DNA of 64,000 bases. It comes from Aquatica leii (Eukaryota > Arthropoda > Insecta > Coleoptera > Lampyridae). The notes under the pieces were generated by a model. It had not been told where the DNA came from. It saw nothing but the letters and a program-made list of their open reading frames with translations, and did not search any database. Below, one piece after another: positions 10,101-22,993 of this stretch. Position 1 is the first letter of the stretch; every line of letters starts with the position of its first letter. The DNA lies in the NCBI GenBank assembly GCA_035610365.1, contig CM069432.1, forward strand, positions 264,241,177 through 264,305,176, given 5' to 3'. The position numbers were made by a program, and so were the translations under genes.

Positions 10101-10892
10101 TTAATTCATTATAAACTCTTCTATAAAATACATTATTTCTAATGCGCCTTCTGGAAGTTCTTCCCACTCGTTTTGTACAAGTATAGCTTCTATTTTAGAG
10201 TTTTTTTCCAAGTCTTCCTCCATTTTGTCGTCTTTTTCATCTGCAATATAGTTAGTTGTTCAAGTTGTAAGCAATAAAAAGTATTTGTACGTACCTTCCG
10301 AGGAAATGCTAATGATGCTATCATCGGCACTATCAGCTGACATAAAACCTGATAGATCCTTTATTTGAGGAGGTCTTGCGCGACAACTTGGCAAATCATC
10401 TTCATATATGCCTCTAGCAGATGGAGTACACCAATCTCTTTGCGATGTAGCCACTATGCAGCAACTTTTAAAAAGATCTGTGAAAATCATATATTAACGT
10501 GCATAGTAAAGATAAAGGATGCTATACCTGAGTTCTCTAAATTAACGCTGCAGTTTTCACAGATATTTTCCGATTCAAAGAGAGGACTACTTAGAACAGG
10601 TAAACCTTCCATTGCAGTAATTATACCTAAAAATTATTTGCAATCAGTACTAGCGGTGGGTATCAAACATATGAATAAAATTGTCATTAGCTGTAAATAT
10701 AGTTTTACACAGTTGGAATTAAATATGTAATTGCATAAAAAGCATTACTGTATGTAAAAAGATTATATAAAAATTGTACTTACCAATACTCGTAAGATAC
10801 AGGAATAACGCTCGGATATTGTCTGACACACGCCGAAATTTTACTGGTAATAACATATTTTGTGAAAGCCAGGCATCAACGTAAATGACCAT
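10101..10892 (-). CDS. Unknown four-exon gene of the palindromic element, left copy
   Basis: Exons 10892-10784, 10626-10528, 10477-10295 and 10240-10101 give 531 nt, or 176 residues. All introns have GT-AG borders in phase 1, and the codon-splitting joins are G|GT (Gly), G|AT (Asp) and G|AT (Asp). The predicted protein is acidic, with a short hydrophobic N-terminal stretch (ALFLYLTSIGIITA), a CENC motif, a CC pair, and a serine/acidic patch SIISISSEDEKDD that looks like a SUMO-interaction motif. It ends in an acidic helix-like tail. No family is recognised. An alternative start in exon 2 (MEGLPVL) has better context and would give 135 residues. The mirror copy is 21722-22512. Both copies keep an open frame, which argues for recent function. 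Confidence 0.65.
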
Positions 10893-11019
10893 GTAATTAG
10901 ATATAATTACTTAACCAAACGCATTCTTCAATCGATAGTAATAAATATAGTTTGAATAATTTAGAATTAAATATCAAATCACATAAAAATTAAAGTAACA
11001 AAAAAATCAGTACTATTTC

Positions 11020-11935
11020 TAGAAAAGATTATTAAAAAATGTTTGACGCTATAAATATTTTTCATGTAGTTAGCAATTGATGGCATAATTACATACAACT
11101 TATTACCAAAACGTATTCCTACATAAACCATAGTTTGAAAAGAAACTGTTTTCGGATAAACACATTTGAAAGAACTATAAAAACTCATTATAACTGTGTA
11201 AAACTAATGTAACACCATCTTAAAAAAGTAAAAACATTCATAGACTTTAAAAGTTATAAATTATTTTGCGAAAACCATCAATAACATAAGCAATAACATA
11301 AATGACCGCGTAATTACTCATAACTAATTACTCTAATGCATTTTTAATCGAATTATAGTTTTAAAAAATGGAATTAAATATTTTACCACATAAAAAATAA
11401 AGTCAGAAAAATCAATACTATAATAATATGTAGAAAAGATTATTAAAAACTGTACTTACTAATACTCTTAAGATACAGAAACAACTACTCCTGTTTGACG
11501 TTATAAATATTTTTCGCGTAATTTTCAATTGATGATATAATTACATACATTTAATTATCAAACCGTATTCCTTCATAAGCGATACTTTGAAAAAGAAACT
11601 GTTTTCGAATAAAATATTTTGTACTATAAGAACTCATTATAACAGTGTAAAAAAAATGTTATAGAACACCATCTTAAAAAATTAAATACAAGCATAGACG
11701 TTAAAAGTTATAAATTATTTTGCGAAAACCATCAATAACATAAGCAATAACATAAATGACCGCGTAATTACTCATAACTAATTACTCTAATGCATTTTTT
11801 AATAGAATTATAGTTTTAAAAAAATGGAATTAAATATTTTACCACATAAAAAAATAAAGTCAGAAAAATCAATACTATAATAATATGTAGAAAAGATTAT
11901 TACAAAACTGTACTTACTAAAAAGTAAACGTTTTA
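11020..11935 (-). repeat. 450 bp tandem repeat with duplicated exon-1 end, left arm
   Basis: TGTTTGACG.TATAAATATTTTT recurs at about 11040 and 11489, and CGTAATTACTCATAACTAAT at about 11309 and 11760, giving a period near 450 bp. On the gene strand the repeat includes CTGTATCTTAAGAGTATTAG followed by GTAAGTAC at about 11455-11485. This is a diverged copy of the 3' end and splice donor of exon 1 (10784). The mirror copy is 20690-21600. Confidence 0.7.
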
Positions 11936-14900
11936 CTTACACTATACAAGTTAAATAGGTATTTAATTTAGAAATCAATTTTTAACTATGATTCAAAACC
12001 TAACGTTCAAAAACTTCAAGTTATTTTTTTTTAACATTAGTTTAAAGTGAAACATTATCAAAATTATTGAAAGAAATGTTTAGCAAAAATCTTTACGAGT
12101 TTTAAAGAATGTAAAACATTTTAAAGTTGAGTTTTGTTTAATTATAATTAATCAATGTAAAATCTTAAAACAATACTTCAAAAATATTTGTTTTTAATTT
12201 GTATTTCACACTCAGTTTTCAACTTTAGAATGATAAATAATAAAACTTGAATGATTTAAATAATTAGCAGATTTTTAAAGAAATACAAATAACTTTAAAA
12301 TTTTGCAGAAAGCAAAATATGTAAAAATTGTGTGTATTGGAAATTTTCATTAATGAATGTAAGATTCCAAAAGTAGGTAATGTTGCTCATTAATCTAACG
12401 GTTTTAACTTATGTCAAATATTTTTACAATCGCTTATATTTTTTAATATGAATCTTTACAGTGTTAAAAAATAAAATATTTCAATACAGCAAATATTAAA
12501 ATATTGAATTTCAAATTATTGATAACCGCTTCATAATTATAGTGACAAGTTAGCTAATAAAATCTTCATTTTATTTTTGATAACGAGTAATTGCTTATGT
12601 AGAAAGCCAGTAATGAATGTAATAGTAATGATTATGTAATTATCGTGACAAATTCTAGAAATTAAGTAAAATTGTTCAAAAGTATTTTTATGTAGTACAT
12701 AAAGGATACTGTTTACAATTAATCTTGATTTGTAATATAAAAATTATTCATGTTGAGAAGCAGAAAGAAAAGAAAAACCGAAAGGGTAAATATTGCACTC
12801 GGACACTATACTAAAAAAAAATCATGTACCTTTTGTTAACGATAACGTGTAATATGACTTATACACAAAACAATTCTAGCATTTCGCACATTCTATTGCG
12901 CAGACAAACGGCATTTAAAGCTAGATTTTATCTATAAGAAAAAAAGAATACATATCAACAATAATCAAAACAAAGAACTACACAACGCAACAAAAACATT
13001 TATATAGGAATTGCAAGTTGTTATTAAAAAATCTACTCGTGCACATTTTAACACGAATGATTCACAAATTAACCTAAACCCAATTAACATTTTTTTCTCT
13101 ACCACAAAAACAAGAAATGTTATTTTATTACTAAAGACTTACGTACAAACAAACAAGTAATGCAAATTACTGCAGATCAAACATTAATTGTAAAACTAAA
13201 CCGAATTACAATTGTATTTGTTTAAGCTGTATAGTAGCTACAATTCTAAATTTTAAGTATTGTTAGTAATAAAGTTTCCTTATAACAAACAAAAATTCAC
13301 AATTACAAGTAACGCAAACTAAATATTACAAAACGAATAGTTAACTAGAACAAAAAGATAAACGTCTTGAATTCGTTAATAACACCAGTATACTTTTTTA
13401 ACAAATAAAAATATTAGTAAATGTATTAACTGTAGTTAACGTCAAAAACTAAACAACATTATTGAAACAATAAAGATTATTTGAGTAACATACTATTGAA
13501 TTTCATTTGTTAACAAAAATTTTGATGCACTCGTTAAAACTTATTTTATATAAAACTTCTCTAAAAACACAATTTAACAAAGTTGTTGTAATATCAGCTA
13601 ATTCAAAAACTACTTCTTAAAAAAATTAATACACTTTACTCTAAGCTGGTGAAATAAAATTCCTAATGAGATCTGTATACGTTTCTTTTACATTAATATT
13701 ATAAACTGTTTAAATCGGTTTGTAAATATTATAACGTTACAATTACTTAAGATTACAAGCAAAAAAAATGTTATTCGAAAACAATACATATAGAAATAAA
13801 TGTTTGTAACAAGTTTAGAACACGTTTGAAGATAGTGAATAACTTGAAGACTTATTTTACACCTCAACTAGACAATGTAGAAAAATGTGGTAATTTTCAC
13901 GATTTTATTGAAAATGGTAAACCAAATGAAAATATTAATCATTTTTGTAATAAACACGTGATTACTAACAAATAAACTTTTTATTTAACGATTAACAGAA
14001 AAGAAAAGAAAACATTTTAACAAAACCTACAAGCAAAACAAAGTTAAATAAATAAATAAAGAAAACGTGTAAAATTAAAAATTTTCCTTGTACAATTTTA
14101 GTTGTAGTTATAGTAATTACAGTCAATAACAATGTAATTAATGACTAAGGAAAGCCACAAAAATATTTTTAACAAAAACTATCTATCAATTTTGTTTTAA
14201 ACGAATATAATTAGATACTTTTATATCATAATCTTAAGAAACAAATAAAAATTATTAAAAAGCGCAAGCAAAGCAATAGGAATTTACTTGAGTTATTAGA
14301 AGTAAAAGAAAAACACTTTTGTCAATGTTTATAATTCCTTAGTCATGCTGAAATAGAAAATGAAGAATCATTAAGAATATAATTTTAACAAAAACTATTT
14401 AGCAATTTAGTTTTTTTGTTCAAATAATTAAAATTAGATACTCTAATAGGTACCATAATCTCAATCAGTAAACAAATAAATTATATATTTTTAATGGACA
14501 AAAAAGCAATACATGTACAAACTGTAAAAGAAAAAGTAAACATAAAGCAAAGTTTCAAAGAATAAGAGAAGGAAGGAAACTACGTAGAATATAGAATATA
14601 TGTTCTAATAAAACTTGTTTTATAGTAAATGGTGTTATTGTTTAATTAAAAATTTTAAACTTACGAGTTTTTAAACGAAATCTAGGTTTTTGTCAAATAA
14701 TAAATTACAATCAAAAATATCTAGAAACATTTGAATGTAAATAAGCTTATATTTTTAATTTTGCCATTCGTTCAAAATTAAATAATTGTTTAAAAGATTG
14801 TAACTAAGAAAAAAGAAAACGTTTAGTTATATCTGACACTTTTTATATATTTTTTTTTGGTTTGACAGGTTTTACCTTACATTTTTACTAAATTAATTCA

Positions 14901-16013
14901 AACTGAATCTGTTTAAGCAATAACCGATATCTAGTTTATTAACCTAGAATTTTGTATTGAGAAGCAAGTTCGAGATATTCACAAACGAATAGACTTGTTT
15001 ATAATTTTAATTTTTGTACTAAGATATTTCTTTTGTGTGATGTCATCTTAATAACATACTTTGTTCCACGGGTGCACTAGTGTAAAACGTTATTTAAATA
15101 TTATAATACGTTTTTACAATTTAAGAATTTTTAAACTTAAAGTATTAGCTCTATGGGCACCTACGTAACGTTTCAATTTCTTCTCAAAGTTAATGTTACG
15201 AGTAATTATTATTAAAATCAAGCTTTATTAAAAATAGAAAACAAAATTACAAAACCATTTTAATACGCAAAGCAAAACTTATATACACATTGTCACTTAA
15301 TCTATTGTAAACAATTACGAACACATTCATTTATAAATTTACTTTGTACATACGAGGTAAATTTATTAAATGTCATCTTAAGTTGGTAGTAGTGTATTTA
15401 AAAGTTAATAAATAAATCATTAAAAGATATGCTGTAACGTTTCAGAAACATTTAGCGTCACTTTGAATTATAAAAGATAGGGATACAAAATAGAGCTACG
15501 CAAACCAAAGCAAATTGGTCTCCAATCCGCAGTGGCGGACAACTAAAGCTATAACAGGACTACTTTTTAACAATTATGAAAATTTTATTGTCTACACCAA
15601 CGGCCCTTGGATGTTTATGTTACCTTTTATAATTTTCTATATAATTTATTAGTTAATATAATGTATGAAACCGTTTTAGTAGTTATTTTATGACTAACTG
15701 CTTTCTTACATTTATAAAAATTTACATACAATATAACTGGTAATTTTTGTTTACTTTTGTAAGCTTTAGTCTAAATTTCTTTGTTCTGTTATTACTGTTG
15801 CAATGAAAAACTGTACGAACCATAATTCTAGCAAATGATAAATTACGTTCAAACAAGATTTATTTAAAATATGTATTTAAAATGAAATAACGATACACAA
15901 CTTGTTGCAAACTAGAGCAATGGCAATCAGACACTACCATATATGACGCGCAGTAAGTCGATTTCAAATTCTTATCTTCCATAATCTAAGAGTTTGACAA
16001 TAATTAATTTAAA

Positions 16014-16589
16014 AAATATTACATGCTGACGCGTTTAAGGCTTTGTATGACTAATAACTTATTTAGCTGTTAAGTTTAAAAAATAGAAAAAACTAAACAT
16101 TTAATTACTAAATCATATAATTAGATTCTGATGATAGTAATAACTCGTATTAAAAAATTAAACTTGAACGATGTTAAGAAATATAATTGTCAAGGGCTTT
16201 AATGACCACAATAATATTACCTATTGGCTATTACTGACACAAAATAAGTAATTTTCAAAAAATTAATTTTATGTTATAATTATAAGTTGCTTAACTTAAC
16301 TTCTTTATATATTTTTTTTACTTGTGTTAATGTTATTTACTACACCTAAACTTCAACACTTTTCGGAGAATCACCCTCACTATTATTGTAATAATCTAAC
16401 CACACTTATAAGTTTTTGGATTTTACATCTAAAAGATTGTATTAAGGTTAATGATAACGCTTATTTAAAATAATAAGATTTGCAATTTATTAGTCTAATT
16501 ATTATAAACGTGAGGTTATGTTAACATATAAGAAGTAAGGTTAGCTTATTACAAATATTACGTTAGTTGGTAAAACCTCATAAGTGTAA
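16014..16589. other. Spacer at the palindrome centre
   Basis: This is 576 bp of unique AT-rich sequence between the arms. There is no ORF, hairpin or known motif beyond ordinary AT-rich runs. Its presence would let the palindrome survive replication better than a perfect hairpin. Confidence 0.7.
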
Positions 16590-19500
16590 TTTAAATTAAT
16601 TATTGTCAAACTCTTAGATTATGGAAGATAAGAATTTAAAATCGACTTACTGCGCGTCATATATGGTAGTGTCTGATTGCCATTGCTCTAGTTTGCAACA
16701 AGTTGTGTATCGTTATTTCATTTTAAATACATATTTTAAATAAATCTTGTTTGAACGTAATTTATCATTTGCTAGAATTATGGTTCGTACAGTTTTTCAT
16801 TGCAACAGTAATAACAGAACAAAGAAATTTAGACTAAAGCTTACAAAAGTAAACAAAAATTACCAGTTATATTGTATGTAAATTTTTATAAATGTAAGAA
16901 AGCAGTTAGTCATAAAAATAACTACTAAAACGGTTTCATACATTATATTAACTAATAAATTATATAGAAAATTATAAAAGGTAACATAAACATCCAAGGG
17001 CCGTTGGTGTAGACAATAAAATTTTCATAATTGTTAAAAAAGTAGTCCTGTTATAGCTTTAGTTGTCCGCCACTGCGGATTGGAGACCAATTTGCTTTGG
17101 TTTGCGTAGCTCTATTTTGTATCCCCTATCTTTTATAATTCAAAGTGACGCTAAATGTTTCTGAAACGTTACAGCATATCTTTTAATGATTTATTTATTA
17201 ACTTTTAAATACACTACTACCAACTTAAGATGACATTTAATAAATTTACCTCGTATGTACAAAGTAAATTTATAAATGAATGTGTTCGTAATTGTTTACA
17301 ATAGATTAAGTGACAATGTGTATATAAGTTTTGCTTTGCGTATTAAAATGGTTTTGTAATTTTGTTTTCTATTTTTAATAAAGCTTGATTTTAATAATAA
17401 TTACTCGTAACATTAACTTTGAGAAGAAATTGAAACGTTACGTAGGTGCCCATAGAGCTAATACTTTAAGTTTAAAAATTCTTAAATTGTAAAAACGTAT
17501 TATAATATTTAAATAACGTTTTACACTAGTGCACCCGTGGAACAAAGTATGTTATTAAGATGACATCACACAAAAGAAATATCTTAGTACAAAAATTAAA
17601 ATTATAAACAAGTCTATTCGTTTGTGAATATCTCGAACTTGCTTCTCAATACAAAATTCTAGGTTAATAAACTAGATATCGGTTATTGCTTAAACAGATT
17701 CAGTTTGAATTAATTTAGTAAAAATGTAAGGTAAAACCTGTCAAACCAAAAAAAAATATATAAAAAGTGTCAGATATAACTAAACGTTTTCTTTTTTCTT
17801 AGTTACAATCTTTTAAACAATTATTTAATTTTGAACGAATGGCAAAATTAAAAATATAAGCTTATTTACATTCAAATGTTTCTAGATATTTTTGATTGTA
17901 ATTTATTATTTGACAAAAACCTAGACTACGTTTAAAAACTCGTAAGTTTAAAATTTTTAATTAAACAATAACACCATTTACTATAAAACAAGTTTTATTA
18001 GAACATATATTCTATATTCTACGTAGTTTCCTTCCTTCTCTTATTCTTTGAAACTTTGCTTTATGTTTACTTTTTCTTTTACAGTTTGTACATGTATTGC
18101 TTTTTTTGTCCATTAAAAAATATATAATTTATTTGTTTACTGATTGAGATTATGGTACCTATTAGAGTATCTAATTTTAATTATTTGAACAAAAAAACTA
18201 AATTGCTAAATAGTTTTCGTTAAAATTATATTTTTAATTATTCTTCTTTTTCTATTCCAGGATGACTAAGTAATTATAAACATTGACAAAGGTTTTTTTT
18301 CTGTTACTTCTAATAACTCCAGTAAATTCCTATTGCTTTTCTTGCGCTTTTAATAATTTTTATTTGTTTCTTAAGATTATGATATAAAAGTATCTAATTA
18401 TATTCGTTTAAAACAAAATTGATAGATAGTTTTTGTTAAAAATATTTTTGTGGCTTTCCTTAGTCATTAATTACATTGTTATTGACTGTAATTACTATAA
18501 CTACAACTAAAATTGTACAAGGAAAATTTTTAATTTTACACGTTTTCTTTATTTATTTATTTAACTTTGTTTTGCTTGTAGGTTTTGTTAAAAATGTTTT
18601 CTTTCTTTTCTGTTAATCGTTAAATAAAAAGTTTATTTGTTAGTAATCACGTGTTTATTACAAAAATGATTAATATTTTCATTTGGTTTACCATTTTCAA
18701 TAAAATCGTGAAAATTACCACATTTTTCTACATTGTCTAGTTGAGGTGTAAAATAAGTCTTCAAGTTATTCACTATCTTCAAACGTGTTCTAAACTTGTT
18801 ACAAACATTTATTTCTATATGTATTGTTTTCGAATAACATTTTTTTTGCTTGTAATCTTAAGTAATTGTAACGTTATAATATTTACAAACCGATTTAAAC
18901 AGTTTATAATATTAATGTAAAAGAAACGTATACAGATCTCATTAGGAATTTTATTTCACCAGCTTAGAGTAAAGTGTATTAATTTTTTAAGAAGTAGTTT
19001 TTGAATTAGCTGATATTACAACAACTTTGTTAAATTGTGTTTTTAGATAATTTTTATATAAAATAAGTTTTAAACTGTTCATCAAAATTTTTGTTAACAA
19101 ATGAAATTCAATAGTATGTTACTCAAATAATCTTTATTGTTTCAATAATGTTGTTTAGTTTTTGACGTTAACTACAGTTAATACATTTACTAATATTTTT
19201 ATTTGTTAAAAAGTATACTGGTGTTATTAACGAATTCAAGACGTTTATCTTTTTGTTCTAGTTAACTATTCGTTTTGTAATATTTAGTTTGCGTTACTTG
19301 TAATTGTGAATTTTTGTTTGTTATAAGGAAACTTTTATTAGTAACAATACTTAAAATTTAGAATTCTAGCTACAATACAGCTTAAACAAATACAATTGTA
19401 ATTCGGTTTAGTTTTACAATTAATGTTTGATCTGCAGTAATTTGCATTACTTGTTTGTTTGTACGTAAGTCTTTAGTAATAAAATAACATTTCTTGTTTT

Positions 19501-20689
19501 TGTGGTAGAGAAAAAAGGTTAATTGGGTTTAGGTTAATTTGTGAATCATTCGTGTTAAAATGTGCACGAGTAGATTTTTTAATAACAACTTGCAATTCCT
19601 ATATAAATGTTTTTGTTGCGTTGTGTAGTTCTTTGTTTTGATTATTGTTGATATGTATTCTTTTTTTTCTTATAGATAAAATCTAGCTTTAAATGCCGTT
19701 TGTCTGCGCAATAGAATGTGCGAAAGGCTAGAATTGTTTTTGTGTATAAGTCATATTACACGTTATCGTTAACAAAAGGTACATGATTTTTTTAGTATAG
19801 TGTCCGAGTGCAATATTTACCCTTTCGGTTTTTCTTTTCTTTCTGCTTCTCAACATGAATAATTTTTATATTACAAATCAAGATTAATTGTAAACAGTAT
19901 CCTTTTTATGTACTACATAAAAATACTTTTGAACAATTTTACTTAATTTCTAGAATTTGTCACGATAATTACATAATCATTACTATTACATTCATTACTG
20001 GCTTTCTACATAAGCAATTACTCGTTATCAAAAATAAAATGAAGATTTTATTAGCTAACTTGTCACTATAATTATGAAGCGGTTATCAATAATTTGAAAT
20101 TCAATATTTTAATATTTGCTGTATTGAAATATTTTATTTTTTAACACTGTAAAGATTCATATTAAAAAATATAAGCGATTGTAAAAAAATATTTGACATA
20201 AGTTAAAACCGTTAGATTAATGAGCAACATTACCTACTTTTGGAATCTTACATTCATTAATGAAAATTTCCAATACACACAATTTTTACATATTTTGCTT
20301 TCTGCAAAATTTTAAAGTTATTTGTATTTCTTTAAAAAAAATCTGCTAATTATTTAAATCATTCAAGTTTTATTATTTATCATTCTAAAGTTGAAAACTG
20401 AGTGTGAAATACAAATTAAAAACAAATATTTTTGAAGTATTGTTTTAAGATTTTACATTGATTAATTATAATTAAACAAAACTCAACTTTAAAATGTTTT
20501 ACATTCTTTAAAACTCGTAAAGATTTTTGCTAAACATTTCTTTCAATAATTTTGATAATGTTTCACTTTAAACTAATGTTAAAAAAAAATAACTTGAAGT
20601 TTTTGAACGTTAGTTTTTGAATCATAGTTAAAAAATTGATTTCTAAATTAAATACCTATTTAACTTGTATAGTGTAAGTAAAACGTTTA

Positions 20690-21600
20690 CTTTTTTAGTA
20701 AGTACAGTTTTTAATAATCTTTTCTACATATTATTGTAGTATTGATTTTTCTGACTTTATTTTTTTATGTGGTAAAATACTTAATTCCATTTTTTTAAAA
20801 CTATAATTCTATTAAAAAATGCATTAGAGTAATTAGTTATGAGTAATTACGCGGTCATTTATGTTATTGCTTATGTTATTGATGGTTTTCGCAAAATAAT
20901 TTATAACTTTTAACGTCTATGCTTGTATTTAATTTTTTAAGATGGTGTTCTATAACATTTTTACACTGTTATAATGAGTTCTTATAGTACAAAATATTTT
21001 ATTCGAAAACAGATTCATATTCAAAGTATCGCTTATGAAGGAATACAATTTGATAATTAAATGTATGTAATTATATCATCAATTGAAAATTACGCGAAAA
21101 ATATTTATAACGTCAAACAGGAGTAGTTGTTTCTGTATCTTAAGAGTATTAGTAAGTACAGTTTTTAATAATCTTTTCTACATATTATTATAGTATTGAT
21201 TTTTCTGACTTTATTTTTTATGTGGTAAAATATTTAATTCCATTTTTTAAAACTATAATTCGATTAAAAAATGCATTAGAGTAATTAGTTATGAGTAATT
21301 ACGCGGTCATTTATGTTATTGCTTATGTTATTGATGGTTTTCGCAAAATAATTTATAACTTTTAAAGTCTATGCTTGTTTTTACTTTTTTAAGATGGTGT
21401 TACATTATTTTTTACACAGTTATAATGAGTTTTTATAGTTCTTTCAAATGTGTTTATCCGAAAACAGTTTCTTTTCAAACTATGGTTTATGTAGGAATAC
21501 GTTTTGGTAATAAGTTGTATGTAATTATGCCATCAATTGCTAACTACATGAAAAATATTTATAGCGTCAAACATTTTTATTAACCTTTTCTAGAAATAGT
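20690..21600 (+). repeat. 450 bp tandem repeat, right arm
   Basis: This mirrors the left-arm repeat. ATTACGCGGTCATTTATG occurs at about 20847 and 21298. The duplicated exon-1 end with splice donor (AGTATTAGTAAGTAC) lies at about 21143-21160. Confidence 0.7.
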
Positions 21601-21721
21601 ACTGATTTTTTTTTGTTACTTTAATTTTTATGTGATTTCATATTTAATTCTAAATTATTCAAACTATATTTATTACTATCGATTGAAGAATGCGTTTGGT
21701 TAAGTAATTATATCTAATTAC

Positions 21722-22512
21722 ATGGTCATTTACGTTGATGCCTGGCTTTCACAAAATATGTTATTACCAGTAAAATTTCGGCGTGTGTCAGACAATATCC
21801 GAGCGTTATTCCTGTATCTTACGAGTATTGGTAAGTACAATTTTTATATAATCTTTTTACATACAGTAATGCTTTTTATGCAATTACATATTTAATTCCA
21901 ACTGTGTAAAACTATATTTACAGCTAATGACAATTTTATTCATATGTTTGATACCCACCGCTAGTACTGATTGCAAATAATTGTAGGTATAATTACTGCA
22001 ATGGAAGGTTTACCCGTTCTAAGTAGTCCTCTCTTTGAATCGGAAAATATCTGTGAAAACTGCAGCGTTAATTTAGAGAACTCAGGTATAGCATCCTTTA
22101 TCTTTACTATGCACGTTAATATATGATTTTCACAGATCTTTTTAAAAGTTGCTGCATAGTGGCTACATCGCAAAGAGATTGGTGTACTCCATCTGCTAGA
22201 GGCATATATGAAGATGATTTGCCAAGTTGTCGCGCAAGACCTCCTCAAATAAAGGATCTATCAGGTTTTATGTCAGCTGATAGTGCCGATGATAGCATCA
22301 TTAGCATTTCCTCGGAAGGTACGTACAAATACTTTTTATTGCTTACAACTTGAACAACTAACTATATTGCAGATGAAAAAGACGACAAAATGGAGGAAGA
22401 CTTGGAAAAAAACTCTAAAATAGAAGCTATACTTGTACAAAACGAGTGGGAAGAACTTCCAGAAGGCGCATTAGAAATAATGTATTTTATAGAAGAGTTT
22501 ATAATGAATTAA
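21722..22512 (+). CDS. Unknown four-exon gene of the palindromic element, right copy
   Basis: Exons 21722-21830, 21987-22085, 22136-22318 and 22373-22512 are the same lengths (109, 99, 183 and 140 nt) and phases as the left copy. The frame is open through all joins, ending EEFIMN and TAA, with AATAAA at 22515-22520. An in-frame TAA lies 24 nt before the exon 1 ATG, so the 5' end is either here or in an unseen upstream exon. The exon 3 product (from DLFKSCC to SISSE) is identical to the left copy. It is transcribed outward, towards the nearer end of the element. It has no recognised domain. It could be a regulator of the element or a passenger gene. Confidence 0.65.
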
Positions 22513-22514
22513 AA

Positions 22515-22520
22515 AATAAA
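22515..22520 (+). promoter_or_regulatory. Polyadenylation signal AATAAA
   Basis: It lies 3 nt after the stop of the right-arm gene. A matching TTTATT is at the equivalent place in the left arm (about 10093-10098). Confidence 0.6.
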
Positions 22521-22683
22521 GGTTTTTATATGTAGTTTTATTGTTTTCAAAACTATTTGTATAAAATTTTCTCATTTTTTCTTTTGTTACAAATCACGTT
22601 TTTCAACCCTGCTTTCAGTACTTTCATGGCATTTTTTTTTAATATATCACTATATTATTTACAATTCACCGTTTTGATTCAAC

Positions 22684-22757
22684 TGTTTGCGTAGGCCAGT
22701 GGTTACGGTCGCCGCTTTGTAATCAAGAAGCCCGGGTTCAAATCCAGGTACACCCAC
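22684..22757 (+). ncRNA. tRNA-like Pol III unit, right arm copy
   Basis: This is the same unit as 9930-9853: A-box-like TAGGCCAGTGG, B box GGTTCAAATCC, then CCCACAGC and a T run at 22761. Its 5' acceptor half does not pair with the 3' half. It is conserved in both arms and reads outward, like the protein gene. Confidence 0.6.
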
Positions 22758-22881
22758 AGCTTTTTTTAAATAAAAATACTTCTCGCTCGAATCATGAGAC
22801 TTCATGACGCATAAAAAATTACCAGTTATGCGATGACGCACGACGCAATCAAAATTACCAATTATGCGATGATGTAACAAT

Positions 22882-22993
22882 ATGAGAGAGAAAAAAAATG
22901 TGTGAGAGAGAAAAAAATGTGTGAGAGAGAAAAAAATGTGTGAGAGAGAAAAAAAATGTGTGAGAGAGAAAAAAATGTGTGAGAGAGAAAAAA
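22882..22993 (-). repeat. Tandem array near the right end
   Basis: Six units of TGTGTGAGAGAGAAAAAAA-type (19-20 bp) form the mirror of the left array. Confidence 0.85.

Larger units (their letters stand above)
9547..16013 (+). repeat. Left arm of the giant palindrome
   Basis: The reverse complement matches 16590-23064 essentially end to end. The innermost match is GACAATAATTAATTTAAA at 15996-16013. From about 11930 to 16013 it holds no protein gene, tRNA or known transposon motif; it is AT-rich and apparently non-coding. Confidence 0.92.
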
